64,000 bases of DNA from CALMKX01 sp036274895 (GTDB taxonomy: Bacteria > Acidobacteriota > Thermoanaerobaculia > Multivoradales > SZUA-115). The notes under the pieces were generated by a model. It did no database searches and was not told where the DNA came from. It saw only the letters and a list, made by a program, of their open reading frames with translations. Of this stretch, positions 31,465 to 40,521 are shown in pieces (positions within the stretch are counted from its first letter, which is position 1; every line of letters starts with the position of its first letter). The position numbers were made by a program, and so were the translations under genes. The stretch spans positions 133,041 through 197,040 of the forward strand of contig DASUEU010000089.1 in the NCBI GenBank assembly GCA_036274895.1. The letters run 5' to 3'.

Positions 31465-34410
31465 ATGGCTATTTCTTCATGGCTCAGGATCTGGACCCTG
31501 CTGCTGGTGCTCACCTCGTCCGCAACGGCCGAGGCGCAACCCTCCTCCGTTCCCCGGGAGTACCGCACCTACTTCCGCCACTTCGCCGATTCTCGATCGG
31601 TTTCGGAGCGAGTCCTCAACAGCATCGGGTTCACCTCGCAGGAGGTGGGTCGGTCGTTCGCCCTCATCGCGGGGGTCGACTCCTATCCGAACCTGCCTGC
31701 GAAGGATCGGCGTCTCGAGCCTGCCGGCGTCGACATCGACAGTCTGGCCATCTACCTGCGCGACTTCGAGTTTTTCGACGAGGTGGTGGTGCTGCGCAAC
31801 GAGGCGGTCACGGACGAGAACCTGAAATTCTTCTTCCAGGCCTATTTCCCCGACCGCGTTCGCGCCTTCCCCAAGTCGCGCTTCCTCTTCGCCTACTCCG
31901 GCCACGGGATTCAGGATGGCTCTCGAGGGTTCCTGCTCCAGTCGAACGCGCGCAGCTTCACCGACAAGGCGAACAGCATCGCTCTCGAGGTGTTGAGCAC
32001 GCTCTACCGCCAAGTGGCCGACGCGGCTTACTACTCCCTCGCCTTGATCAACTCCTGCCACAGCGGCTCCTTCGGCCAGCGGGCCTTCGGTGAGCGCCAG
32101 CTCATCCCCAAGCAGCCCGGTGCCCATGCCATCACGGCGGGCGGCAGCAGCGAGCTCGCGTGGCACTTGGGCAACGTCGGGCCGGGCAGCCTCTTCTTCG
32201 AGAAGCTCCTCGCCGGCCTCGACGGCCGCGCCGACGACCAGCCCCTACAGTCGAACGGAACCCGCGGAGATGGCATCGTCACTGTCTCGGAGCTTTACGA
32301 CTACTTGGCGACCGAGATCCAGCTGGACACCCAACAGGCCCAGCACCCTCTCCTGAGCGATCTGGCTCGGGACCGCAGCCTCGGTAGCTTCTTCTTCCTG
32401 AACCGTCGGCGCCAGGCCGCGGCGAAGGTCGTGCCGGACTGGGATGAGAAGCGGCGGGCCTTCGGGGTGAGAGGTGCGATGACCGTCCCCTCGACACCCG
32501 GTCAGCTTGGTCTCGAGGCTTTTCGTCGCGGCGAGTACTCGCGGTCCACTCAGCTGTTTCGCCAAGGCTGCGATGCCGGGGAGCTTCGAGCCTGTGCCGA
32601 GCTGGCCTTCGCCTACCGCAAAGGGGTTGGCGGTGTGCCCATTGACTTTGGAACCGCAGTCGCCCTGTCCCGCCGGGCTTGCGACGGTGGTGAGCTGCGG
32701 GGTTGCGTCCACCTCGGGGCTGCCCATCACTATGGGGAGGGAGGCATTGTCAAGGACGAGAGCCGCGCGGTTTCCTGGTATCGAGAGGCCTGCGATGGGG
32801 GCGACCTCCGAGGCTGTGCCAACCTCGGTCTGGTCCACGAGCTCGGACAGGGCGGTCTGACTCCGGACGAGAACCGCGCTGCCTCGCTCTATCGAAGAGC
32901 CTGTGACGGCGGCCTGGCCTTTGGCTGTGCCCTCCTCGGAGACTTGTACTTCACCGGCCGCGGTGGCCTTCTCCAAGACGAGCGCCAGGGCCTCATTCTC
33001 TACCGGGCCGCCTGCGACGCCGGCGACGGGGGCGGCTGCGTCTACCTCGGCATCGCCCACGAACTGGGCCAGGCGGGGCTGCGCCCGGACAGCCGGCAAG
33101 CCATCGTCCTCTACCGAAAAGGCTGCGACGGCGGCAACGCCGCCGGCTGTGCTCGCCTCGGTCTGGCTCACGAGGAGGCGCGGGGTGGTCTACCCCAGGA
33201 CGACGGACAAGCCGTGGACTTCTATCGCCGCGCGTGCGACGGGGGCGCGATGTACGGCTGCGCCGCGCTCGGTGCGTCCTATCTCAACGCGCGAGGTGGC
33301 CTTACCCGCGACGAGGCCCAGGCCGCCGTCCTGTTCCGCCGCGCCTGCGACGCCGGGGATCTGCGCGGCTGCAACGGCCTGGGCATTCTCCACCAGAACG
33401 GTTGGGGCGGGGTGACCCAGGATCCCAAGCAGGCCGTGGTCTTGTACCGCCGCGCCTGTGACGGCCGAGAATTGCGCGGCTGCGTCAATCTCGCTCGCAG
33501 CTACGAGTCGGGCCTGCCGGGCCTCGCCCAGGATCTCGAGCAGGCTGTCAAGCTCCTGGAGGGGGCCTGCGAGCAAGGGCTGGCCTCGAGCTGCTTCGAG
33601 CTCGGTCTTCGCTTCGAAAGCGGTCGAACCGGCCTGACCAAGGACGAGCGGGAAGCCGTCGTCTACTATCGCCGCGGCTGCGAGGGCGGCTTCCTGAGGA
33701 GTTGCTCGGCGCTGGCGGCCAGCTACCTCAACGGTCGAGGTGGGCTCGCCACGGACGCGGCTCGGGCCGTCGCGCTCTTCCGTGTTGCCTGCGACGGCGG
33801 GGACATGCGCGGCTGCAATGGCCTCGGGGTCTGTTTGTGGAACGGCTTCGGTGGCTTGCCGAAGGACGAGAAGCAGGCCGTGGGGCTCTATCAGCGAGCC
33901 TGTGACGGGGGCGAGGCGAGGGGCTGCTCCAACCTGGCCGAGGCTTACGAGCAGGGCGCCGGGGGCCTTCCCAGGGACCCATCCCGAGCTGCGACGCTCT
34001 ACCAACGAGCCTGCGACGACGGCTTGCCTTCGAGCTGCGAGACTCTCGGCCGGAGCTATTTCTACGGCCATCTCGGCCTCACCAAGGACGAGGTCCGCGG
34101 AGTGGGGCTCTACCGAGTCGCCTGTGAGGGCGGCATCATGACCAGCTGCAACAGTCTCGCCTACAGCTACCAGAACGGCCTGGGCGGGCTCAACAAAGAC
34201 GACAAGGAAGCCGTTCGGTTGTATCGCCTCGCCTGCGAAGGCAGCGACGCGCTCGCTTGCAGCAACCTCGGCATCAGCTACGAGCAGGGCCTGGGCGGCT
34301 TGGCCAAGGACTTGCGCCAGGCACTGGTCCTTTATCGTCGGGCCTGCGAAGCGGGAGAGGAGAGGGGATGTCAGCACGTCAAGCGCCTGACGGAGCCCGC
34401 CAAGCCCTGA
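31465..34410 (+). CDS. Secreted caspase-like (C14) peptidase with Sel1 repeats
   Basis: A 981-residue protein with a signal peptide (MAISSWLRIWTLLLVLTSSA..EAQ). Residues about 63-310 form a caspase-fold domain: SFALIAGVDSYPNLPA, catalytic His147 in FAYSGHG and catalytic Cys198 in LINSCHSGS. From about 345 to the end there are roughly 18 Sel1-like repeats of about 36 residues, each with a paired-Cys pattern such as RACDGGELRGCVHLGAAHHY. The regular cysteines suit disulphide-stabilised repeats outside the cytoplasm. Caspase plus repeat receptors are known in bacterial conflict and cell-death systems; the Sel1 array probably binds a partner that activates the protease. The 3' end overlaps the kinase-nuclease gene by 43 bases, implying joint expression. 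Confidence 0.9.
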   Translation: MAISSWLRIWTLLLVLTSSATAEAQPSSVPREYRTYFRHFADSRSVSERVLNSIGFTSQEVGRSFALIAGVDSYPNLPAKDRRLEPAGVDIDSLAIYLRDFEFFDEVVVLRNEAVTDENLKFFFQAYFPDRVRAFPKSRFLFAYSGHGIQDGSRGFLLQSNARSFTDKANSIALEVLSTLYRQVADAAYYSLALINSCHSGSFGQRAFGERQLIPKQPGAHAITAGGSSELAWHLGNVGPGSLFFEKLLAGLDGRADDQPLQSNGTRGDGIVTVSELYDYLATEIQLDTQQAQHPLLSDLARDRSLGSFFFLNRRRQAAAKVVPDWDEKRRAFGVRGAMTVPSTPGQLGLEAFRRGEYSRSTQLFRQGCDAGELRACAELAFAYRKGVGGVPIDFGTAVALSRRACDGGELRGCVHLGAAHHYGEGGIVKDESRAVSWYREACDGGDLRGCANLGLVHELGQGGLTPDENRAASLYRRACDGGLAFGCALLGDLYFTGRGGLLQDERQGLILYRAACDAGDGGGCVYLGIAHELGQAGLRPDSRQAIVLYRKGCDGGNAAGCARLGLAHEEARGGLPQDDGQAVDFYRRACDGGAMYGCAALGASYLNARGGLTRDEAQAAVLFRRACDAGDLRGCNGLGILHQNGWGGVTQDPKQAVVLYRRACDGRELRGCVNLARSYESGLPGLAQDLEQAVKLLEGACEQGLASSCFELGLRFESGRTGLTKDEREAVVYYRRGCEGGFLRSCSALAASYLNGRGGLATDAARAVALFRVACDGGDMRGCNGLGVCLWNGFGGLPKDEKQAVGLYQRACDGGEARGCSNLAEAYEQGAGGLPRDPSRAATLYQRACDDGLPSSCETLGRSYFYGHLGLTKDEVRGVGLYRVACEGGIMTSCNSLAYSYQNGLGGLNKDDKEAVRLYRLACEGSDALACSNLGISYEQGLGGLAKDLRQALVLYRRACEAGEERGCQHVKRLTEPAKP

Positions 34411-36164
34411 GGGCTCCCGTCGACGCCCGCCGTCGCCGCGCCGCCCTCGCGGAAGCCCAGCGGCTGGCGGGCTTGCCGTTCTCGAACGAACGGGACGTGG
34501 AGCTCTACTTCGTCCAGCCCCTGCTGGCACTGCTGGGCTACCAATATCCGCGGGACATCCAGAACGCCCCAAAGCTCGATGCTCCCGAGGTCTTCGTGGG
34601 CCGGAAGCGAAAGCCGGTGGTCTACCCGGACCACCTCGTCCTGGCCCAGGGCCGGCCGGCCTTCGTGGTGGACGCCAAGAACCCCGGTCAACCCCTTGGA
34701 GCGAACGATCTAGGGCAAGTCCTGAGCTATGCCCTCCACCCGGACGTCCAGGTCCCGCTGGTGGTGCTGACCAATGCCACCACCACCCAGGTCTACAGCC
34801 TGCCGCAGCGGCAGATCCTCCTGGAGGTGCCACAGGAGGAGCTCGCCGGGAGGCTGCCGGAGCTGGTCCTGCTCCTGGGCCACGATTCGGTGGCCGGTCG
34901 CGTCGGCGACCTGGAGATCGAGGAACGGCTTGGTGAGGGCGGGTTCGGCACGGTCTTCCGGGCCTGGAACTCTCGGCTCCGGCGCCACGAAGCCCTCAAG
35001 ATCTATCACCCCCATCGACTCGCTCAGGCGAACGCCCGCCGCCGCCTTCACCAGGGCCTGAGGGCACAGTCCCGGCTTCGCCACGAGTCGATCGTGGAGA
35101 TCTACCACGTTTACGACCAAGGTGCCTCGACCATGGTGGCGATGCAGTTTTCGCTCGGCCTCCCGCTCGGCCGCTGGGTCCGCAAGGAACGGCCGAGCAC
35201 GACCCAGCGCATCGCCCTGCTCAGCCGCCTGGCGCGTGCCGTTCACTACGCGCACGAACAGGGAGTCACTCATCGCGACCTGAAGCCGTCGAACATCCTC
35301 GTCGAGCCCGATGGCGAAGGCTGGAAGCCGTTGGTGGTGGACTTCGACACTGCCGTGCTCGGAGACGCCACGATCTTCACCCAAACCGGCGAGCAACTGG
35401 GGGCGCCGGGCTACATGGCGCCGGAGCTGGTCGAGATCCGTGGGCTTCCTTTCTCTCGCAGGAGAAGCCGACTCGTCGACGTCTATTCCCTCGGCGCGGT
35501 GGCCTATTTCACCTTCTTCGGTCAGCCGCCGCCGCGAGAGATGAGTCCCTCGCGAGCCCTCTCGCTAGCCGACCGCATCCGAGAGCTGGGCCTCGGGCAG
35601 CGGCGCAAGCTCCTTAGCCTCATCCTGCGCGCCCTTCATGTCGAGCCGGGCTATCGCCAGGAAACTGCAGCGCTGCTCGCTGCGGATCTGGATGAGGTTC
35701 TGAGCGAGGCGTCCAACACGTCACAGTCCGACGAGCTGGCCTTTGTCGAGGCCCTGATGGCCGAGATCGACCGCCAAGCCGAGGCTCACCCTTTGCCCGG
35801 CCTCAAAGCCAAGAAGTATGAGGAGGGCAACCAGGTCGGGCGATTGTGGACCCTACGTGGCCTTGGCGAGCTTGCCGCCATTCACGATTTTGACTATCGC
35901 GAGCTGATGGCTGGGCTCAACTTCCCTAAAGTCGGGCAGTACTACGCGTTCCAGTCGACGGCGGCAGCGGCGCGCGTCCGTGCGGACCTGGGCGAGGCGC
36001 TGGTGATCGATCCGCCCAACCCCTCGGAGGAGGGAGGCCTTTACCTCTACTGGCCGCTGTCCAAGATGCTCGCTGAATCCCCCGAGAGCCTCGCCGCGAA
36101 GGTGATCGACACGTTGCACCGGTTCTGGCGCTGCCTGGCCCCGAAGGGCCGGAGCGAGGGGTGA
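34368..36164 (+). CDS. PD-(D/E)xK nuclease-like domain fused to a Ser/Thr protein kinase
   Basis: A 598-residue protein. ATG 34368 follows a strong GGAGAGGAGAGGGG site inside the caspase gene. Residues 38-135 resemble the HsdR N-terminal nuclease fold: ERDVELYFVQPLLALLGY, VYPDHLVLAQGRPAFVVDAK, giving candidate catalytic D88, D102 and K104. Residues 180-450 are a Hanks-type kinase: glycine loop GEGGFGTV (189-196), K211 in ALKIY, HRDLKPSNI (302-310) and APGYMAPEL. The metal-binding DFG is DFD (325-327). The C-terminal 150 residues are helical (LMAEIDRQAEAHPLPGLKAK) and unrecognised. Nuclease-kinase fusions recall BREX PglW in concept. Together with the caspase gene this looks like a sensing and killing or restriction module; that role is inference. 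Confidence 0.85.
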   Translation: MSARQAPDGARQALRAPVDARRRRAALAEAQRLAGLPFSNERDVELYFVQPLLALLGYQYPRDIQNAPKLDAPEVFVGRKRKPVVYPDHLVLAQGRPAFVVDAKNPGQPLGANDLGQVLSYALHPDVQVPLVVLTNATTTQVYSLPQRQILLEVPQEELAGRLPELVLLLGHDSVAGRVGDLEIEERLGEGGFGTVFRAWNSRLRRHEALKIYHPHRLAQANARRRLHQGLRAQSRLRHESIVEIYHVYDQGASTMVAMQFSLGLPLGRWVRKERPSTTQRIALLSRLARAVHYAHEQGVTHRDLKPSNILVEPDGEGWKPLVVDFDTAVLGDATIFTQTGEQLGAPGYMAPELVEIRGLPFSRRRSRLVDVYSLGAVAYFTFFGQPPPREMSPSRALSLADRIRELGLGQRRKLLSLILRALHVEPGYRQETAALLAADLDEVLSEASNTSQSDELAFVEALMAEIDRQAEAHPLPGLKAKKYEEGNQVGRLWTLRGLGELAAIHDFDYRELMAGLNFPKVGQYYAFQSTAAAARVRADLGEALVIDPPNPSEEGGLYLYWPLSKMLAESPESLAAKVIDTLHRFWRCLAPKGRSEG

Positions 36165-36179
36165 CTCGTTGCCGCGCTC

Positions 36180-36490
36180 CTTCACCTCTCCGGTGCTTCG
36201 CAGCCGGCCAGCCTCGTAGTGGCCCCGGTAGCTCGAGTCTTCGAGCAGGGACGGCGACGAGCGAGGTGAAGCCCGGTACAGCTGGCTGGGCGTCCTCATG
36301 CCAGTGGTTTCGTGGGGACCCTCCTAGTTGTACTCCTAGAGGGAGGCGTCCAAGGCGATCTACTGGCGCCAGGGCTCGCGTCGTGGCCTGCTTGAGCGTT
36401 CGAAGCATGCGCTCACGGCTGCCCTTCTGCTGCGGCTTGTCCGGCTGGATCACCACCCGCCGAATGCCCAGCTTGACCCACCACACCGAC
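36180..36490 (-). pseudogene. Degraded IS481-type transposase (integrase core remnant)
   Basis: On the minus strand the remnant starts WWVKLGIRRVVIQPDKPQQK then GSRERMLRTLKQATTRA, which matches the end of the integrase catalytic core of IS481/IS3-type transposases (usual form LGI..ERI.PG.P.QNG.HERMHRTLK). A frame change is then needed to continue through EYN.EGPHETTGMRTPSQLY (two in-frame stops), the usual C-terminal ARP-H..L..TPA..Y segment. The 5' half of the gene is absent. It marks past insertion-sequence activity just after the nuclease-kinase gene. Confidence 0.7.
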
Positions 36491-37094
36491 AGCCTCGACA
36501 GGCGCCGGGGGACTTACTACCAACTCCGCAATCTGGAAATACTTACGAGCGCTGAAAGCGCCCAAAAAAAGGCCCGCAGAAGCGCTGCTGTAGCCAAACT
36601 TCCGGACCAATTAGTAGAGCGCTGGCGAATGGAATCTCGCCGTCTGTCAGAGTCGCCTCCGGCAGGCAGTGCTCGCAAAAAGCCGCTCGAACATCGGCGC
36701 TCGCGAGCCTTGACGAGGGCCTGCTCACGCCGGGGCTCAGTCCTGCTAGGCTGGCTCTCGAGCCCGAGAGCGGTACCGAAAGCCCGTTTTCCCCTACTCC
36801 GCCCACCGACCGACCCACTTGCAGCCGATCCTGCGGCTGCTCCCAAACGAGTCGCACAGCACGCTCATCGTGTACAAGCAGCTGTCCAGCACCTTCACGA
36901 GACGCTCTCCCTCGTCCATCGGCGTCTGCTCGTCTCACGGCATTCGCACCTCCGATGGTGCCTAAGCATAGGCCATAGCATGCTATCGATTCTCACGGCC
37001 TGGAGTCTTCGCTATGTGGCCGGCTTCTACCCACTATGGACTCCGCCCCGATCCACTCGTCCGCTCCCGGCCTGGAAGCTATAGGAATCGATGC
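36491..37094. other. Non-coding, lower-GC stretch
   Basis: About 600 bases between the transposase remnant and the CHAT gene. GC content is visibly lower than the flanks (for example the run ggaaatacttacgagcgctg). Open frames here do not look coded: they are Ser/Arg-rich and match no family. It probably holds decayed mobile-element DNA. No promoter was identified for the CHAT gene, which runs toward this region. Confidence 0.45.
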
Positions 37095-38354
37095 TCACAA
37101 GCCAAGAGCAGGATCAGCGTAAGAAAAGTAGAGCAACCCCAGAGCGTTTCGATCCACCCGCAGAAGCTCTTGTCGAGCATGTGAGAGCGCGCAACCCACA
37201 CTCTTTCCTTGCAGCAGCCTCTCGTAGAACTCCGCAGAGAACCGTGCCGCAACTCTGTCGTTGATCATGATCGGCAAGCCAATGAAGCCCCGAAAATTGT
37301 ACTCGAGAAAGAGCTCCGGCCAGCTATGAGAGTCTTCCGGGAGTGCGCGGCAAGATTCGCAAGCGTTGATGAAGACCAGAGGCCCAGTCCTACCACCCTC
37401 GCGGCTCGAAGCCATTCCCTTCAGCGCCAACTCGACTTGCTGCAGGCTGACCTCGACAACGCTCGGTATGCGGAACCAATACTCCTCACCCCTGAGCAGC
37501 AACGCGTGCTTCAGCGAATCTAGAGAGTTCGACCGCTGGTGACAAGCGAAGTGTAGTACTCGGACCGGTTCCGCTTGCGGATGGCCGTCAAATCCTTCGT
37601 TCTCGGCAGCAATCTGCCTCGCTGCCTCGAACGCACTCCCCTTCACAACACTTCCTCTCGACGGCCAAGGCCCATCCACAGTGGCGCCCAACTGCCTCAG
37701 CCGCAAGAACTCATGCCTTGCTCCCACCAGACCACCATGTTGGAAAAACTTAACGCGCAGACGCCGCGCCTCGGCGCGCTGGGGATTCTCGTACTTGGGT
37801 CCGAAAACGCTATAGCGCTTGATCAGAGCCGAAAACCCCAGAAAGGCACGAGCGACCTCCAATGGCGCTTGGCCCTCCAGCCAAGCGCCCCGCTCGGCAG
37901 CCTCGACCAACTCCTGGCTAGCGAATAGAGGGAGAATCTCCGCCGGGAAAAAGGCTCCTGTACCCGTGTCGACCTCCACAAGCGGCGAAGTGTCTTCGAA
38001 GTGTCCGGAGCCCTCCCTCTGAGCCTTGGAAGAGAACGCCCGGAAGAAAGCTCGAAGCTTCTCCACTTCCCCTAGCTGCCCGGGGAATGTGTCCACGAGC
38101 AGCTGCTCTCCGCTCCGTATAAGCCCTAAGAGGGCGCTCTTTCGCGCTGGTGTCCAGTCTCCGCCTATTGCAGCGAACGCGCTCGCGAACGCGACAAGGT
38201 CCCGATGCAGTCTCTCCTGTGTTTGCCTCCTGAACAGTCGTGTACGTCCAGTACCGCTCTCAATCTTTCTCTGATCGCTTGTGCAAAATACAACCGACCG
38301 ATTCTCGCTGTCCAGTCGGATCACGAGAATTGGGGTTGCGTCAACAGCATCCAT
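37095..38354 (-). CDS. CHAT-domain (caspase-like) protease
   Basis: A protein of about 419 residues (ATG 38354; an upstream GTG at 38378 would add 8 residues, and neither has a strong ribosome site). The C-terminal half is a CHAT domain: catalytic His in VLHFACHQ, catalytic Cys in PLVFINACESC, then FRGFIGLPIMINDRVAARFS and LGLLYFSYADP, which is the usual end of CHAT proteins. The N-terminal half has helical and mixed segments with no recognised domain and may be the sensor. CHAT proteases are executors in conflict systems, such as TPR-CHAT with gasdermins or type III-E CRISPR. GC is lower than in most of the window, suggesting separate origin. It is downstream of the propeller gene on the same strand. 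Confidence 0.83.
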   Translation of the reverse strand: MDAVDATPILVIRLDSENRSVVFCTSDQRKIESGTGRTRLFRRQTQERLHRDLVAFASAFAAIGGDWTPARKSALLGLIRSGEQLLVDTFPGQLGEVEKLRAFFRAFSSKAQREGSGHFEDTSPLVEVDTGTGAFFPAEILPLFASQELVEAAERGAWLEGQAPLEVARAFLGFSALIKRYSVFGPKYENPQRAEARRLRVKFFQHGGLVGARHEFLRLRQLGATVDGPWPSRGSVVKGSAFEAARQIAAENEGFDGHPQAEPVRVLHFACHQRSNSLDSLKHALLLRGEEYWFRIPSVVEVSLQQVELALKGMASSREGGRTGPLVFINACESCRALPEDSHSWPELFLEYNFRGFIGLPIMINDRVAARFSAEFYERLLQGKSVGCALSHARQELLRVDRNALGLLYFSYADPALGL

Positions 38355-38472
38355 GGGCCAGGCCGTTTCAGCGCACACTAGACACTAGAAGCTAGCTAGC
38401 GACTCTCGACTCTTCGACACGCTCGCCTGGTTTCATCACAGGTGCACGTTGTCTCGATAACAGTCACCTAGG

Positions 38473-40521
38473 CTACACCTCTGCCTGAGATCTATTCGCT
38501 TCCCGAAGGCTCGACTCTTTAGCGGGCGCAACTCTAACGAGTATTCTCCTTCCCAGGAGAAACCTGTTACGCTGGAGCAGCTTGACACGGAGCGCAAGCT
38601 CTGCTCCGACCTCCTCGGGAATTCGCTCAAGTACAATACCCTTGCTGGCATCTGCGTCGCGGGCCGAGACTTCAATGGGTTCGCTGACAGAACTCCGGCC
38701 TGGTAGCTCTACGATCAGTTCAAAAGTGACGCGAGGCTCCATCCTACCTTCAGTGATGTTGATTTCCTCTACGATGGATGTACTCGGACGGAGACTCGAG
38801 ATCTGGGCCATGAGTTTCAGGCTGGCTCCTGCAGGAGCGACATAGGGCTCATCTTCTTCCAAGTCGAGAAGGGCACCCTCAACGACTAGAGCCAGGCCCA
38901 GATAGCCCGTGAAGTTTGCCAGGGTTCCTTCGAGTAACTGGCGACCGGCCCTGGTACTGGATACGAGGGGGAGCCTCCTTACCAATCTCCACACGAAGCC
39001 TAGCACTTTGGCGCGCCAGAGAGGCGTGAAGGCGAGGAGACCAACAAAGACAATCAGGACTTGGAACCACAGTCCCGCCAGGCTAACGACATAGTAGGCC
39101 TTCGTCGTGGCATTGCCATCTGAGTCCTGGAGCTGGAGAATCTCACGCGAGTAGAAAGATGAGGACAGTTCCCACCGACTACTGTCGACAGGTTGTGCCT
39201 CGCAGCGTTGCGTCTGTTCCAGAACTTGCGTCCTGCATGCAGAGAAGCGAGCTTCCGGGCCGGGGTAGTGCATCTCCTCCCCGCGCTCGTAACGCGGCTC
39301 CGTGAGCCGGAGCACGCGGGATGGGACGAAGTAGCGGCCAAACAGGGCGATACCGTTCAGTTTGGCGGTGATATAGGCTTGCGGATAGTAGCGGAAAGCC
39401 CCTTGACTGCTCCATGCCCACAGCCCAGACTGGAGCCGCCTAAAGCCCTTGAAGTTCAGATGGGTTGCCAAGGCCGGAATAGCCGTACAGCCATCGCTAC
39501 CCACCCTGTAGGCACGCTCAGTAGAGCCGATCCAGACTGCCTCTCCACCCTCCGGATCGGGTGCGATAGTGTTGACCCTGCCAAGATCTGGGCAGCTATC
39601 CACGCGGCGCGGAGCCCCACCCTCGAGGCTCTGAACACCGTCAAGTGTAGCGAACCAGATCTCCCCACCGACTTGAGCGACACCTAGGACTTCCTCGATG
39701 CCAGGAAGCTTCTTGATCCCGACGTCACCGCCGCTTGCCTCCTCCATCGCGTATGCCGGACCTCGTCGCCCGAACTCAAGCTCTGTCAGGATCCAAAGGT
39801 ACTGGTTCGTGGCGACAAGATCTGCGACCCGCGCGGGAGGCGTCGCAATCTCGCGACTTCGTCCCCCCGGCTCTAGGATGTAGACTCTTTCTCGCGAGGC
39901 AAAGTAGATGGCTCCCCGGAACTCAGCAACTGCCCTTAGTTTCGACACTTCCGCTCGAAGCCCTACTTCACCAGCCCCACCGACGCAGAGAAGGCCTTTC
40001 TTAGTGGCCACCCAAACTCGGCCCTCTGCTTGAACACTATCCTCGATGCCCCCGCTGAGAGACGCCGGGAGCACTTCCCTGGGGTCCTCAGTAGGACTCG
40101 TGAAGAGCAGCCCCCTGGAGTTCGTCACCAGCAAGAGCTTGTCCTCTTGAAGGACGTATGCTGCAACAGCCGGCTCACCACTGGTGAGAACGACTAAGCC
40201 GTTTGCAGACGACGCCTTGTCAGTCTCTCTGAGTCCCTCCTCAGGGGCTGCCCCTGCCGAACTCCCCGTGGCGTCCCGCCCATTCTCAGGCAGAAAGTAC
40301 CGGGCGCCAGCTTCGGACAGGATCACCACGCCCTCGCGCCACGCAACCACACCATACGTATACCGTGGCGGGTCGACCCTGAGGAGCAACTGTGAGTAGC
40401 CTGGCGTCGAAAATAGACCAAGCAGGCAAACCCAGAGTGCCGAGCATGTAGTTATGCCCCTGGTTCGCAGCTTCTCGTTACACAGGTCGGAGGAGGCGTT
40501 CCTCTGGTCAGATTCACTCAT
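38473..40521 (-). CDS. Membrane beta-propeller protein of a CHAT-linked cluster
   Basis: A 682-residue protein. The N terminus has a signal or anchor segment (TTCSALWVCLLGLFSTPGYS). The next 350 residues consist of repeating beta blades such as GVVAWREGVVILSEAGARYF, GRVWVATKKGLLCV, GAIYFASRERVYILEPGG and GEIWFATLDGVQSLEGG, as in two-component-regulator-type propellers. A membrane helix follows near 475-500 (VVSLAGLWFQVLIVFVGLLA). The remaining 180 residues are probably cytoplasmic and beta-rich (EPRVTFELIVELPGRSSVSE), with no known enzymatic motif. The layout is that of an outside sensor with an inside adaptor. Its start overlaps the stop of the upstream secreted-protein gene (ATGA), and the CHAT gene follows about 120 bases downstream. 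Confidence 0.72.
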   Translation of the reverse strand: MSESDQRNASSDLCNEKLRTRGITTCSALWVCLLGLFSTPGYSQLLLRVDPPRYTYGVVAWREGVVILSEAGARYFLPENGRDATGSSAGAAPEEGLRETDKASSANGLVVLTSGEPAVAAYVLQEDKLLLVTNSRGLLFTSPTEDPREVLPASLSGGIEDSVQAEGRVWVATKKGLLCVGGAGEVGLRAEVSKLRAVAEFRGAIYFASRERVYILEPGGRSREIATPPARVADLVATNQYLWILTELEFGRRGPAYAMEEASGGDVGIKKLPGIEEVLGVAQVGGEIWFATLDGVQSLEGGAPRRVDSCPDLGRVNTIAPDPEGGEAVWIGSTERAYRVGSDGCTAIPALATHLNFKGFRRLQSGLWAWSSQGAFRYYPQAYITAKLNGIALFGRYFVPSRVLRLTEPRYERGEEMHYPGPEARFSACRTQVLEQTQRCEAQPVDSSRWELSSSFYSREILQLQDSDGNATTKAYYVVSLAGLWFQVLIVFVGLLAFTPLWRAKVLGFVWRLVRRLPLVSSTRAGRQLLEGTLANFTGYLGLALVVEGALLDLEEDEPYVAPAGASLKLMAQISSLRPSTSIVEEINITEGRMEPRVTFELIVELPGRSSVSEPIEVSARDADASKGIVLERIPEEVGAELALRVKLLQRNRFLLGRRILVRVAPAKESSLREANRSQAEV

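Noticed and set aside
31465..34410. Repetitive DNA considered as a tandem-repeat or CRISPR-like array
   Set aside because: The periodicity (about 108 bases) is that of Sel1 protein repeats; no conserved DNA repeat and spacer structure exists. No CRISPR array was seen anywhere in the window.
36161..37084. 307-codon plus-strand frame after the nuclease-kinase gene
   Set aside because: Its 5' part is the antisense of a decayed transposase and the remainder has no coding pattern.
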